Origin: Methylobacterium bullatum
GTDB taxonomy: Bacteria > Pseudomonadota > Alphaproteobacteria > Rhizobiales > Beijerinckiaceae
Reading direction: 5' to 3'
Assembly: GCA_902712845.1 (NCBI GenBank)
Contig: LR743504.1
Span: forward strand, 4,128,001 to 4,192,000
DNA: 64,000 nucleotides
Part shown: piece by piece, positions 1 to 8,897 of the stretch
How the letters are laid out: every line of letters begins with the position of its first letter
Position numbering within the stretch: the stretch's first letter is position 1
Notes under the pieces: generated by a model
Databases searched by the model: none
Told to the model about the DNA's origin: nothing
The model's input: only the letters and a program-made list of their open reading frames with translations
Position numbers and translations under genes: made by a program

Positions 1-486
1 TTCTGGTTCGGCCTGACGCTGATCATGGTCTTCTCGGTGAACCTGCGCTGGCTGCCGGTCTCGGGCAACACGACCTGGAAGCACTTCGTGCTGCCGGCCA
101 TCGCGCTCGGCTACTACGCCATGCCCGCCGTGATGCGGCTCACCCGCAACGGCATGCTCGAAGTCCTGGCCTCCGACTACGTGCGGACGGCACGGGCCAA
201 AGGTCTCCCACCGCGAAAAATCCTGATCCGGCATGCGCTCCGCAACGCCGTGATCCCGGTGATCGCGCTGGCCGCCGTGCAGTTCGGCTTCATGCTCGGC
301 GGCTCCATCGTGATCGAGGCGGTGTTCTCGCTCCAGGGGCTCGGGCAGCTCGCCTGGGAGAGCATCGCCCGCAACGACTTCCCCGTGGTGCAGGCGATCG
401 TGCTGGTCCTGGCGATGATCTACATCGCCCTGACGCTGGCCGCCGACCTCCTCAACGCCTTCCTCGATCCCCGGCTGCGCCAATGA
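1..486 (+). CDS. Dipeptide/oligopeptide ABC transporter permease (DppB-type), 5' truncated
   Basis: Inner-membrane permease subunit of a peptide-type ABC importer. The reading frame is open from base 1, so the N-terminus lies outside the window; 161 residues remain against about 310-330 for the family. Visible are the cytoplasmic coupling (EAA) loop, DYVRTARAKGLPPRKI followed by RHALRNAVIPV, which docks on the ATPase, and the last hydrophobic segments. The stop overlaps the next permease start in an ATGA, as expected for a translationally coupled dppBC pair. The substrate cannot be read from this fragment; the M20 peptidase downstream suggests peptides or a derivatised amino compound. Confidence 0.9.
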   Translation, partial: FWFGLTLIMVFSVNLRWLPVSGNTTWKHFVLPAIALGYYAMPAVMRLTRNGMLEVLASDYVRTARAKGLPPRKILIRHALRNAVIPVIALAAVQFGFMLGGSIVIEAVFSLQGLGQLAWESIARNDFPVVQAIVLVLAMIYIALTLAADLLNAFLDPRLRQ

Positions 487-1448
487 CCCTTCAGCCGTCT
501 TCCTCCCCGGTGGCTCCCGCCCTCCCCTCGGCCGACCTGCTGGTCCAGGCCGCTCCCCTGCCCGAGGCGAACGCGCCGCTGCCGGCGTCGCGCTCGCCCA
601 CCGCGCTGGCCCTCCGGCGTGGCCTCCATCACGGCGGCTTCATGATCGGGGCCGTCATTCTCGGCGGGATCGTGCTGGCGGCCCTGGCCGCGCCCCTGAT
701 CGCCCCGCACGACCCCTATGCCCAGGACGTCTCGCGCCGCCTGATTCCGCCGATCTGGAACGTGAAGGGGACCTGGGACCACGTGCTCGGCACCGACAAG
801 CTCGGGCGCGACTATCTCAGCCGCCTGATCTACGGCAGCCAGATCTCCCTTCTCATCGGGATCGCGGCGGCCTGCATCTCCGGCCTGATCGGCACCGTGC
901 TCGGCATCTGCGCCGGCTATTTCGGCGGCAAGGTCGACGCGGTGGTGAGCTACGTCGTCACCACGCGCCTCGCCATGCCGGTGGTGCTGGTGGCGCTCGC
1001 CATGGCCTCCCTGGTGGGCGGCTCGCTCAAGGTGGTGGTGCTCGTACTGGGCCTGTTGTTGTGGGACCGTTTCGCCGTGGTGACGCGTGCCGCCACCCGC
1101 CAGATCCGCGACCAGGATTTCGTCGCGGCGGCCCGCGCCGCCGGCTTCTCGAACGCCCGGATCCTGTTCCAGGAGATCCTGCCCAACATCTTCAACGCGC
1201 TCATCGTCGTGGCGACCCTGGAGATGGCGCATGCGATCTTGCTGGAGGCGGCCCTGTCGTTCCTCGGCCTCGGCGTCCAGCCGCCCCTGCCCTCCTGGGG
1301 GCTGATGATCGCCGAGGGCAAGCCGTACATGTTCTTCCAGCCCTGGGTCATCACCATCCCGGGCGTCGCCCTCCTCGTCCTCGTGCTCGCCATCAACCTC
1401 CTCGGCGACGGATTGCGCGACGTCACGGCCCCCGAAGGGCGTCGCTGA
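483..1448 (+). CDS. Dipeptide/oligopeptide ABC transporter permease (DppC-type)
   Basis: Second permease of the importer, 321 residues. The N-terminal tail of about 45 residues is proline/alanine rich, followed by a first membrane segment (GGFMIGAVILGGIVLAALAA), the family motif LGTDKLGRDYLSRLIYGSQ near residue 100, and the EAA loop QDFVAAARAAGFSNARI near residue 215. The end, SFLGLGVQPPLPSWGLMI, is characteristic of DppC/OppC. The start overlaps the stop of the upstream permease by four bases. The next gene begins 59 bases downstream on the same strand. Confidence 0.93.
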   Translation: MTLQPSSSPVAPALPSADLLVQAAPLPEANAPLPASRSPTALALRRGLHHGGFMIGAVILGGIVLAALAAPLIAPHDPYAQDVSRRLIPPIWNVKGTWDHVLGTDKLGRDYLSRLIYGSQISLLIGIAAACISGLIGTVLGICAGYFGGKVDAVVSYVVTTRLAMPVVLVALAMASLVGGSLKVVVLVLGLLLWDRFAVVTRAATRQIRDQDFVAAARAAGFSNARILFQEILPNIFNALIVVATLEMAHAILLEAALSFLGLGVQPPLPSWGLMIAEGKPYMFFQPWVITIPGVALLVLVLAINLLGDGLRDVTAPEGRR

Positions 1449-1507
1449 GCGCTTCCCCTCCCCTCGCATTCTCACCCGACACCGCCGACCCGACACAGAG
1501 TGGATCC

Positions 1508-2929
1508 ATGTCCCGACACGATGCGATCGCGCATGCCGCGCGCCACTACGACGGAGGCGGGTTCCGCGCCGTCCTGCAGGATGCCGTCGCCCGTCCCACC
1601 GAGAGCCAGACCACAGGGCAGCTGCCGGCGCTCCATGCCTACCTGTCCGACTTCCTCATGCCCGCCATCGCGCCGCTGGGCTTCGCCGGCCGCATCCTCG
1701 ACAATCCCGACGGCGAGCACGGCCCCTTCCTCATCGCCGAGCGGCACGAGGGCGACGCCCTGCCCACCGTGCTGATCTACGGCCATGGCGACACCGTGCG
1801 CGGCTACCCCGAACAATGGCGCGCCGGCCTCGACCCGTGGGCGATCGTCGTCGAGGGGGACCGCTGGTACGGCCGCGGCACCGCCGACAACAAGGGCCAG
1901 CACATCATCAATCTCGGCGCGCTCGAGGCGGTGATGGCGGCCCGGGGCGGGCGTCTCGGCTTCAACACCAAGCTCCTCATCGAGATGGGCGAGGAATCCG
2001 GCTCGCCGGGCCTGCGCGACCTGTGCCGGGCCGAGGCGCGCGCCCTCGCCGCCGACGTGCTCATCGCCTCCGACGGGCCACGGGTGAGCGCGGAACGTCC
2101 CACGCTCTTCCTCGGCTCGCGCGGCGGCTACACGTTCGAACTCGTCGTGAACCTGCGTGAGGGCAGCCACCATTCGGGCAATTGGGGCGGCCTGCTGCGT
2201 AATCCCGGCACGGTGCTCGCCAACGCCATCGCGACCCTTGTCGACGGGCGCGGCACGATCCTCCTCGATGCCCTGCGGCCGCCCACGATCCCCGAGGGCG
2301 TGCGGGCGGCGCTCGCCGACATCGCGGTGGGCACCGACCCCACCGCGCCGAGGATCGACGAGGATTGGGGCGAGCCCGGCCTCAATGCGGCCGAGCGCGT
2401 CTTCGGGTGGAACACCCTCGAAGTGCTGGCCTTCAAGACCGGCGACCCCGACGGCCCGCTCAATGCGGTGCCGCCCCACGCCAAGGCGACGCTGCAGCTG
2501 CGCTTCGTCGTCGGCACCGACTGGGAGGGCCTGATCCCGGCCGTGCGCGCCCATCTCGACGCCAAGGGTTTTCTCATGGTCGAGGTGCGGGCGGCCCGTT
2601 CCGAGGTGTTCCGCGCCACCCGCCTTCCCGTGGAGGATCCCTGGGTCGGCTGGGCGCTGGCCTCCATCGAGGCCAGCACGGGCAAGCGCCCCGCCCTGTT
2701 GCCCAATCTCGGCGGGTCGCTGCCCAACGACGCCTTCTCCGAGATCCTCGGCCTGCCGACCCTGTGGGTGCCCCATTCCTACCCGGCCTGCCTGCAGCAC
2801 GGGCCGGACGAGCACCTGCTCGGGCCGATGAGCCGGGAGGCGCTGATGCTGATGGCGGGCCTGTTCTGGGATCTCGGCGAGACCGGACCCGGCATCCTGG
2901 CCGAGCGCGACGCGAAACGGGAGACCTGA
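1508..2929 (+). CDS. M20-family metallopeptidase (dipeptidase-like)
   Basis: Zinc-dependent cytoplasmic hydrolase of 473 residues. M20 landmarks appear in order: YGHGDTV (His and Asp ligands, about residue 93), GRGTADNKGQ (bridging Asp), EMGEESGSPG (catalytic Glu), SDGPR, and the C-terminal ligand in LQHGPDEHLL. A dimerisation domain is inserted between SRGGYTFELVV and the return to the catalytic fold. It sits between the permease and the ATPase genes of a peptide importer, two bases before the ATPase start, so it probably hydrolyses the imported compound. It is the carnosinase/ArgE-like M20 branch and clearly distinct from the M20 amidohydrolase at 12612-13934. Exact substrate unknown. Confidence 0.88.
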   Translation: MSRHDAIAHAARHYDGGGFRAVLQDAVARPTESQTTGQLPALHAYLSDFLMPAIAPLGFAGRILDNPDGEHGPFLIAERHEGDALPTVLIYGHGDTVRGYPEQWRAGLDPWAIVVEGDRWYGRGTADNKGQHIINLGALEAVMAARGGRLGFNTKLLIEMGEESGSPGLRDLCRAEARALAADVLIASDGPRVSAERPTLFLGSRGGYTFELVVNLREGSHHSGNWGGLLRNPGTVLANAIATLVDGRGTILLDALRPPTIPEGVRAALADIAVGTDPTAPRIDEDWGEPGLNAAERVFGWNTLEVLAFKTGDPDGPLNAVPPHAKATLQLRFVVGTDWEGLIPAVRAHLDAKGFLMVEVRAARSEVFRATRLPVEDPWVGWALASIEASTGKRPALLPNLGGSLPNDAFSEILGLPTLWVPHSYPACLQHGPDEHLLGPMSREALMLMAGLFWDLGETGPGILAERDAKRET

Positions 2930-2931
2930 CC

Positions 2932-4542
2932 ATGAGCGAGCCTGTCGTCAGCATCCGCAACCTCACCCTGGCCCTGCCGAAGGGAGCGGACCGGCCGCAT
3001 GCGGTGGAGGATCTCTCCCTCGATCTGATGCCGGGCAAGATCCTGTGCGTCGTCGGCGAATCGGGCTCGGGGAAATCCATGAGCGCCTATGCGCTCACCG
3101 GCCTGCTGCCGCGCGCCCTGACCCCCGTCGCCGGCAGCATCCTCTTCGAGGGGCGCGATCTCCTCACCCTCGGCGAGCGCGACTGGCGTGCCTTGCGCGG
3201 TCGCCGCATCGCCATGGTGTTCCAGGAGCCCATGACGGCGCTCAATCCGGTCATGCGGATCGGCGACCAGATCGCCGAGATGTTCGAGGCGCATGGCCTC
3301 CTCACCAAGGCCGAGCGTCGGGCCAAGGCCATCGCGCTCGCCACCGAGGTCGGCCTGCCCGATCCGGCGCAGATCGTGCGTGCCTATCCGCATCAGCTGT
3401 CGGGCGGACAGCGCCAGCGCGCGATGATCGCCATGGCGCTGGCGCTGGAGCCCTCGATCCTCGTCGCCGACGAGCCGACCACGGCGCTCGACGTCACCAC
3501 CCAGGCACAGATCCTGAAGCTCGTCCGCGACCTGCAGCGGCGGCGGGGCATGAGCGTCCTGTTCATCACCCACGATTTCGGCGTCGTCGCGGATATCGCC
3601 GACCATGTGGCGGTGCTCCAGCGCGGCAAGCTGGTGGAATCGGGCTCCGCCACCGAGGTCCTGAGAAACCCGCAGCATCCCTACACCAAGGCGCTGCTGG
3701 CGGCGGTGCCGAGCATCGTGCCCCCGGAGCGCGACTCACGGGAAGGCGCGCCCATCGCCCTCTCGGCCATCGGCTTGACGAAAACCTACACCTCGCGCCG
3801 TGGCCTGTTCGGGCCGCCGCGCATCGTCCACGCGGTCAAGGAGGTGGCGTTCGACGTCCGGCGCGGCGAGACTCTCGGGCTCGTGGGTGAATCGGGCTCG
3901 GGCAAATCCACCACGGCGCGCCTCGCCATCCGGCTCATCGATCCGGACCGGGGCACAATCCGCCTCGGTGCGCTCGATTACACGGCGCTCGGGGCGCGGG
4001 CGCTTCGTGCCGAGCGCAAGCGCATCCAGATGATCTTCCAGGACCCCTTCGCCTCCCTCAACCCGCGCCGGACCGTGGAGCAGATCATCACCGCCGGCCC
4101 GATCGCCCATGGCGTTCCGGCCCGCGAGGCGCGGGCGCGGGCGCGGGAACTCCTCGACCTCGTCGGTCTGTCGCCCAGCGCCGCCGAGCGATATCCGAAC
4201 GCCTTCTCCGGCGGCCAGCGCCAGCGCATCGGCATCGCCCGGGCGCTCGCCATGGAGCCCGACGTGCTGGTCGCCGACGAGGCCGTCTCGGCCCTCGACG
4301 TGTCGGTCCAGGCCCAGGTGCTCGACCTTCTCGAGGATCTGAAGCAGCGCCTGAACCTCGCGATGCTGTTCATCACCCACGACCTGCGCGTCGCCGCCAA
4401 GATCTGCGACCGGATCGCGGTGATGCATCGCGGGGAGATCGTGGAACAGCGGCCGACGGCCGAGCTGTTCCGCCGGCCGGACCATCCCTACACGCGGGAT
4501 CTGCTCTCGGCCGTGCCTGGACTGCAGATGGACGTGGCCTGA
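2932..4542 (+). CDS. Fused double ATP-binding protein of peptide ABC transporter (DppD-DppF type)
   Basis: Cytoplasmic ATPase of 536 residues with two complete nucleotide-binding domains on one chain, so one gene does the work of dppD and dppF. Domain 1 (about 1-260): Walker A GESGSGKSMSAY, signature LSGGQRQRAMIA, Walker B ILVADEPTTALD, H-loop FITHDFGVVAD. Domain 2 (about 265-536): Walker A GESGSGKSTTAR, signature FSGGQRQRIGIA, Walker B VLVADEAVSALD, H-loop FITHDLRVAAK. Each domain is followed by the oligopeptide-transporter tail with HPYTKALL or HPYTRDLL. Domain 2 has DEAVSALD where DEPTSALD is usual; the catalytic Glu is kept. Last gene of the importer operon, convergent with the next gene. 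Confidence 0.93.
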   Translation: MSEPVVSIRNLTLALPKGADRPHAVEDLSLDLMPGKILCVVGESGSGKSMSAYALTGLLPRALTPVAGSILFEGRDLLTLGERDWRALRGRRIAMVFQEPMTALNPVMRIGDQIAEMFEAHGLLTKAERRAKAIALATEVGLPDPAQIVRAYPHQLSGGQRQRAMIAMALALEPSILVADEPTTALDVTTQAQILKLVRDLQRRRGMSVLFITHDFGVVADIADHVAVLQRGKLVESGSATEVLRNPQHPYTKALLAAVPSIVPPERDSREGAPIALSAIGLTKTYTSRRGLFGPPRIVHAVKEVAFDVRRGETLGLVGESGSGKSTTARLAIRLIDPDRGTIRLGALDYTALGARALRAERKRIQMIFQDPFASLNPRRTVEQIITAGPIAHGVPAREARARARELLDLVGLSPSAAERYPNAFSGGQRQRIGIARALAMEPDVLVADEAVSALDVSVQAQVLDLLEDLKQRLNLAMLFITHDLRVAAKICDRIAVMHRGEIVEQRPTAELFRRPDHPYTRDLLSAVPGLQMDVA

Positions 4543-4555
4543 CGCGCGAGGGGCG

Positions 4556-4930
4556 CTACCTGCGCCAGGCGTCGATCCAGGAGGTCACCGGCTCGACCAC
4601 GTAGGACAGGAGCGAGGTGGCCCAGCCCCTCGCCCTCGCGCCGATCGATGGCTTGCCCTGCCGACGGGCCTCGGCCTCGGCCGCCTGGGCCACCAGCATC
4701 GCCGAGACGTAACGATCCTCCAGGGTCTTGCACTCCGCCAAAGCGGCCTTCTGCGCGGCATGGGTCGGCAGGCCGGCGGGTTGCCCGGAAAAGGCTTGCC
4801 GCACGCATTTGTGCCAGCGCCGCTCGAGGAGATCGAGATCGACCCCGGCGGCCGGCGCCTCCTGAGCCATCGCCTCTTGGACCATGGCTCCCGCCGATGC
4901 CGCGATGCCCCCCATGAAGGCAGCCGCCAT
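4556..4930 (-). CDS. Hypothetical exported protein
   Basis: Unrecognised protein of 124 residues. The first 24 residues (MAAAFMGGIAASAGAMVQEAMA) resemble a signal peptide with a likely cut before QEAPAAG. The mature part has a charged helical stretch with two cysteines (RRWHKCVRQAF and ALAECKTLEDRY) and ends in a hydrophobic WATSLLSYVVEPVTSWIDAWRR segment. The ATG at 4930 was chosen because an upstream extension would run through the neighbouring coiled-coil gene; however, the codons before it encode basic residues (PGRRAATHAL) that would make a better signal-peptide n-region, so a non-ATG upstream start is possible. No function proposed. Confidence 0.5.
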   Translation of the reverse strand: MAAAFMGGIAASAGAMVQEAMAQEAPAAGVDLDLLERRWHKCVRQAFSGQPAGLPTHAAQKAALAECKTLEDRYVSAMLVAQAAEAEARRQGKPSIGARARGWATSLLSYVVEPVTSWIDAWRR

Positions 4931-4988
4931 CAGGGCATGAGTCGCTGCCCGGCGCCCTGGTCGAGGATACGTCGTCGGCCGAGGCTCG

Positions 4989-5168
4989 CTAGCGGGCAAG
5001 GGCCCGCGTCTCGTCGAGGACGGCTTCCACCGCGGCGATTGCATTTTCCAGCTCCGCGATGCGACGCAGCGTGCTGTCGGCCGGCATCGTTTCATGCTCC
5101 GCCGCTTCCAGGATCAGGGCGCGCTGACGAGCTTTGAGACGGTCCAGGAGAGATTCGAGCTTAAGCAT
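4989..5168 (-). CDS. Small coiled-coil protein, hypothetical
   Basis: Protein of 59 residues (62 if the GTG at 5177 is used). It is almost entirely heptad-like: LKLESLLDRLKARQRALIL, then RRIAELENAIAAVEAVLDE. The shape resembles short coiled-coil accessory proteins, but no family is recognised. The ATG at 5168 was preferred over the GTG nine bases upstream; neither has a strong ribosome binding site. It lies immediately upstream of the exported hypothetical gene on the same strand, so the two may be co-transcribed. Confidence 0.5.
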   Translation of the reverse strand: MLKLESLLDRLKARQRALILEAAEHETMPADSTLRRIAELENAIAAVEAVLDETRALAR

Positions 5169-5415
5169 GAACCGCACTTAACCGCGCGTTGCGCGATGGA
5201 CAACATTTGTTTGCACCGAAAATGACGCCCTGTTGATGGGGAATGACCCTGAAACACAAGATTCCACCGGAGTGTGGCCAAGATGAAATAGCGCCTGCGT
5301 ACTTCACCTCCCCACGGGGCGCCCGGCGAGGGCGGCTCCGATCGGATGCTGAACCTTTCCCACGGCCGCGGGTTCACAAAGCCTCGAGGCAACCCCCACC
5401 CCGGAAACCGTGATC

Positions 5416-5721
5416 ATGTCGAAGACGATGTCCGCCGACTTCAAGAGCCGCCGCGATGCCGAGACCGCAGTCGAGCACATCGTCCAGGAACACGGGATCG
5501 ACCGGAGCGCCGTGACCATTGCCCCCGCCGGCGACGACAACACCGCCGGGACCGAGGCGGCGCGGGCCGATATCGAGGATGGTCGTTTGAAGGAAGGCAC
5601 CGAGGGCGAACCCGCCCTGGAGGGCGAGATCCGCGTCATCGTCGCGTTCGACGACGGGCTGACCGAGAAGGTGATGACGTCGTTCGAGACCTATGGCGGA
5701 CGCGCGATCGACGCCGCCTGA
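5416..5721 (+). CDS. Hypothetical protein, about 100 residues
   Basis: Acidic soluble protein of 101 residues. The N-terminal half (SADFKSRRDAETAVEHIV) looks like an alpha/beta unit in which DFKSRRDAETAV follows a short strand; the end (GEIRVIVAFDDGLTEKVM) looks like a strand-helix return, suggesting a small ferredoxin-like or stress-protein-like fold. No family could be named. It is a monocistronic plus-strand gene facing the heme oxygenase gene. A GTG six bases upstream (5410) is an alternative start. Confidence 0.6.
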   Translation: MSKTMSADFKSRRDAETAVEHIVQEHGIDRSAVTIAPAGDDNTAGTEAARADIEDGRLKEGTEGEPALEGEIRVIVAFDDGLTEKVMTSFETYGGRAIDAA

Positions 5722-5734
5722 TCCGCCTCGTCGA

Positions 5735-6370
5735 TCAGTGCTGTGACGGCTGGGCTCGGCCGGAATCCGGCGGGAGGCCGGTGGTCAGCCAGACTTTGAG
5801 GGCGTCGAAGGTCCAGCGGGCGCCCTCGATCACGTGATGCGGTGGGCCTTCCTCGCCGGACCGGTCGAGGAAGGCTCGGAACGAGGCCCACATCGCCCCC
5901 GTGTCCCGCTTGCCGTAGCCTTCGTAATAGGCGCACCCGCCCGATGCGATCTCCGCCCCGAGGCTGCGGCGGAGGTGATGGGCGATGACCTGCCCGCCCA
6001 GGGTCGAGCCCTCCGCGACGTAGAGCGCGCCGAGGAGGGCGGGGCGGGTGTCGAAGCCGGTGCCCGCCGCAAAACGCGGCAGCGCCTCGATCGTGTCCTG
6101 CGTCAGTCCGAAATGGACGAGATCGCGTTCCAGCAGGTGCAGCTTGCCTCGCGGCTGCGCGAAGGCAGGTTCGAAGCTCGCGGCGATGGCGGGCTCGAAG
6201 ACCCGGTGGAACCCCCACCAGCGGGTGAGGAGAGCGAGGTATCCCTCGCGCGTCGCCATCCGCCGCCGCCAGTCGAGCCGGTGTTCCAGGTCCTCGTGGC
6301 TGTCGCGCGTCTCCTCCCGGAGCCGTTCGCTCAATGCCGGATGCGCGGACGCGTGGGCCGCGCCGCTCAC
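5735..6370 (-). CDS. bphO: Biliverdin-producing heme oxygenase
   Basis: Heme oxygenase of 211 residues that would convert heme to biliverdin, the chromophore of the phytochrome encoded immediately upstream. Family landmarks: N-terminal helix SERLREETRDSHEDLEHRL carrying the proximal His, LLTRWWGFHRVFEP, and the distal helix ALYVAEGSTLGGQVIAHHL (glycine-rich, over the heme). The start is a GTG whose last two bases begin the TGA stop of the phytochrome gene (GTGA overlap), so translation is probably coupled. The overlap and the matched functions make the pairing firm; the enzyme's bilin isomer is not readable from sequence. Confidence 0.88.
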   Translation of the reverse strand: MSGAAHASAHPALSERLREETRDSHEDLEHRLDWRRRMATREGYLALLTRWWGFHRVFEPAIAASFEPAFAQPRGKLHLLERDLVHFGLTQDTIEALPRFAAGTGFDTRPALLGALYVAEGSTLGGQVIAHHLRRSLGAEIASGGCAYYEGYGKRDTGAMWASFRAFLDRSGEEGPPHHVIEGARWTFDALKVWLTTGLPPDSGRAQPSQH

Positions 6371-8565
6371 GGCAGGCCGGCCGGCTCGGGCGCGCCGATC
6401 GGTGCGGTCATGATCACCCTCAACCCCGGGTGATTGTTGGTGTTCTCGATGGTGCCGCCGAGGCGGTCGACCATGGCGTTGAGCATCCGCGTCCCGAATC
6501 CGCTCCGTGTGCCCGACATGCCCCGGCCCTGATCGGCGACGATCAGCCGGAAGCGGTTGCGATGCTGTTCGAGGCTGATGGCGATCGGCCCGACGGCACC
6601 GGCATAGGCGTATTTGTTGGCGTTGATGACGAGCTCGGTCAGGATCAGCCCGATGCTCACGGCGGAATCGGTGGGAATGGTCACGGGGGCGAAATCGGTG
6701 CTGAACTGATCCGTCCATTCGAGCCCCATCGACGATTTCATCTCCGTGACCAGATCGTCGAGGTAGCGCGCGAGATCGATCATCTCGACATTGTCGTCGC
6801 TGTAGAGCCGCCGGTGGACCAGGGCCACGGCAGACAGGCGGCGCTGCGCTTCGCCAAGGGAATTGCTGAGATCCGCGTTGCCCTCCGCCCTCGCCTGCAG
6901 GGACAGGAAGGCCGAGACGAGCTGCAGGCTGTTCTGGACGCGGTGGTTCACTTCCTTGATCAGGTAGTCCTTCTGGACCAGCAGGCTTTCCTTGTCCGCC
7001 ACGGTGGCGGCGAGTTCGCGGTTGAGCTCGCGGATGCGCCGGGTCTGGCGCGCCTCGTACAATTCGCGCACGATGCGCTGCGCCGCCTCGATCTCGGGCA
7101 GGGTCCAGGGCTTGGCATGGCCGCGGACCTCCTCGGTCCAGGCCTCGAAGGAAGCGCGGGGGCTCAGCGTGTCGCCGACGGCGACGGCGGCCTTGTGCGG
7201 GTTGCCCGCCCAGTTCACGAGCTCGATCTGCTCGGCCCGGAACCACATCAGGATGATCGGCTCATCCCCCGACAGGACCACGGCGAGGAGACCGCTCGCC
7301 AGGGCGCGATAGGCGTCGGCACGCGGGAACCGCTTGCCGAGGGCGTGGGTGTGGAGGGCCTGGGCGCCGCCCACCGTCCGGATCCAGGCGGCGATCTCGC
7401 GCAGGTCGGCCTCCTCGGCGCAGCGTCCGGTCCGGTGGAGATCCCGTCCCTGCAGGAGCGCGAAGCCATCGGCCCCGAGCATGCGACGCAGGTCCTCGCT
7501 CGTCTCGATGAGGATGTCGGAGAGGGGCGCTTCGCCCAGGACCTTTCCGGAGACCACGTCCTCGGCGCTGCGCAGCTGGAGCCGCTCGCGGTAATCCTCG
7601 GCTTCCTCCCGCGACCTGATCTGGCGCGCGACGCTCCCCGCCAGGGCCTGGCAGGCCATCCGCTGTCCGAAGGCGAGGGTGCGGGGCGTGCGGTTGTGGC
7701 AGGCCACAAGCCCCCACAGGATGCCGTCCTTGACGATGGAGATCGAAGCCGATGCCGCCACGTCCATGTTACGCAGATACTGGAGGTGGATCGGCGAGAC
7801 GCTACGCAGGTCGATGTCGCTGAGGTCGAGCCGCGACAGTTCCTTCGGCCGGATCGGCTGCGGCACATAGGCGACGTCGGGGATCACCCGGACGCGGTTG
7901 CGGATGTAGAGTGCCCGCGCCTGTTTCGGGATGTCGGAGGCCGGGAAGTGGTGGTGCAGGAAACTGCCGAGCTCGGGGACGCGGCTCTCCGCGATGACCA
8001 CACCGGCATCGTCGTCGAGGAAACGGTAGATCATCACCCGGTCGAAGCCGGTGACCTCGCGAAACGAACTCGCCGCCCGCTCACACAAGGCCTTGAGGTC
8101 AGCGGCCCGCTCGATGGCGCTTCCGGCACGGTCGAGCCAACCGAGCAGGCTGGCGGCATCTGTCCATCGGGCGGCCTGCGGCTCGAGCTGGATCAGCCAT
8201 TGGCCGTCCTGGAAGCGGGCGGTGGCATCCATCGCCGCGTGCAGGCCCTCGACCTGCCCGATCACGATGGTCTCGTCCTGCGGCACGTCGAGAAGGAGAG
8301 CGGCGTGGGTCGGGCCGAGGAGTTCCGACAGCGTCCGGCCGGTCCATTCCGTAGCCAGCAGGCCCTCGATGTCGCCAGCGCCACCGACCACCCTCTGGTC
8401 TTCGGCGCCCGCGATCAGCAGAAGCCCGTGCGGCTGGATCGCCCCCGGAACATGGATCGGCTCTCGGTCGCAGACGGTCAGATCGGGGCCGAGATCCGAG
8501 ACGTCACCGTCCTGACGAGGATCCAGGGCCGGATCGACCGTCCGGGGGGCACTCAGTTGCGTCAT
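6367..8565 (-). CDS. bphP: Bacteriophytochrome histidine kinase
   Basis: Red/far-red photoreceptor kinase of 732 residues. Order: N-terminal PAS with the bilin-attachment Cys32 in VCDREPIHVPGAIQPHG, GAF domain with FRFLDDDAGVV-like and HHHFPASDIPKQAR segments (the DIP motif of phytochromes), PHY domain ending near residue 500, then a HisKA_2-type kinase with phospho-acceptor His in EVNHRVQNSLQLV (about residue 540) and an HATPase domain (LTELVINANKYAY, DQGRGMSG). The kinase belongs to the HWE/HisKA_2 group, not the classical HisKA of many phytochromes. No receiver domain is attached and no response regulator gene is adjacent, so its partner must lie elsewhere. An ATG 48 bases upstream is a less likely start. 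Confidence 0.93.
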   Translation of the reverse strand: MTQLSAPRTVDPALDPRQDGDVSDLGPDLTVCDREPIHVPGAIQPHGLLLIAGAEDQRVVGGAGDIEGLLATEWTGRTLSELLGPTHAALLLDVPQDETIVIGQVEGLHAAMDATARFQDGQWLIQLEPQAARWTDAASLLGWLDRAGSAIERAADLKALCERAASSFREVTGFDRVMIYRFLDDDAGVVIAESRVPELGSFLHHHFPASDIPKQARALYIRNRVRVIPDVAYVPQPIRPKELSRLDLSDIDLRSVSPIHLQYLRNMDVAASASISIVKDGILWGLVACHNRTPRTLAFGQRMACQALAGSVARQIRSREEAEDYRERLQLRSAEDVVSGKVLGEAPLSDILIETSEDLRRMLGADGFALLQGRDLHRTGRCAEEADLREIAAWIRTVGGAQALHTHALGKRFPRADAYRALASGLLAVVLSGDEPIILMWFRAEQIELVNWAGNPHKAAVAVGDTLSPRASFEAWTEEVRGHAKPWTLPEIEAAQRIVRELYEARQTRRIRELNRELAATVADKESLLVQKDYLIKEVNHRVQNSLQLVSAFLSLQARAEGNADLSNSLGEAQRRLSAVALVHRRLYSDDNVEMIDLARYLDDLVTEMKSSMGLEWTDQFSTDFAPVTIPTDSAVSIGLILTELVINANKYAYAGAVGPIAISLEQHRNRFRLIVADQGRGMSGTRSGFGTRMLNAMVDRLGGTIENTNNHPGLRVIMTAPIGAPEPAGLP

Positions 8566-8757
8566 ACGTCCATTCTGTAGCGTCTCTAGGCCGTCGGAAA
8601 CCTGAACGGCCAACCTCCCGTATCTTTCGAACCGCGTGTCCGAAAGACAATCCTTCTTGGGCGGCCGAGTAGGAGCCGGCTCGCCGAGCCATCCCGCCGC
8701 GTGGAGACACGGTACGGGAGGAAATCTGCCGTCCGTCGAAGGTAGGGCGGGGATTTA

Positions 8758-8821
8758 TTTAGTGACTCTAAACAGCTTTGCCATATCGACGCCACACATA
8801 GTTTGCCCGTCTTCTATGTGT
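8758..8821. promoter_or_regulatory. Two inverted repeats upstream of bphP
   Basis: The 332-base gap between the deacetylase-like gene and bphP is AT-rich around 8750-8850 and holds two perfect inverted repeats: TTTAG-5-CTAAA at 8758-8772 and ACACATAG-12-CTATGTGT at 8794-8821. Neither is a GC-rich stem followed by a T run, so they look more like protein-binding sites than terminators. They lie about 190-260 bases upstream of the bphP start. The remainder of the gap shows nothing recognisable. Confidence 0.3.
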
Positions 8822-8897
8822 ACTTTCATACAAACGGAATTGTGTTGATCGAAGCTTGGCTGGACTGACGGGAGCGACTGTCCCGGATCGATTCCGC

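Noticed and set aside
6334..8580. Plus-strand open frame opposite bphP
   Set aside because: Antisense shadow of a clear bacteriophytochrome.
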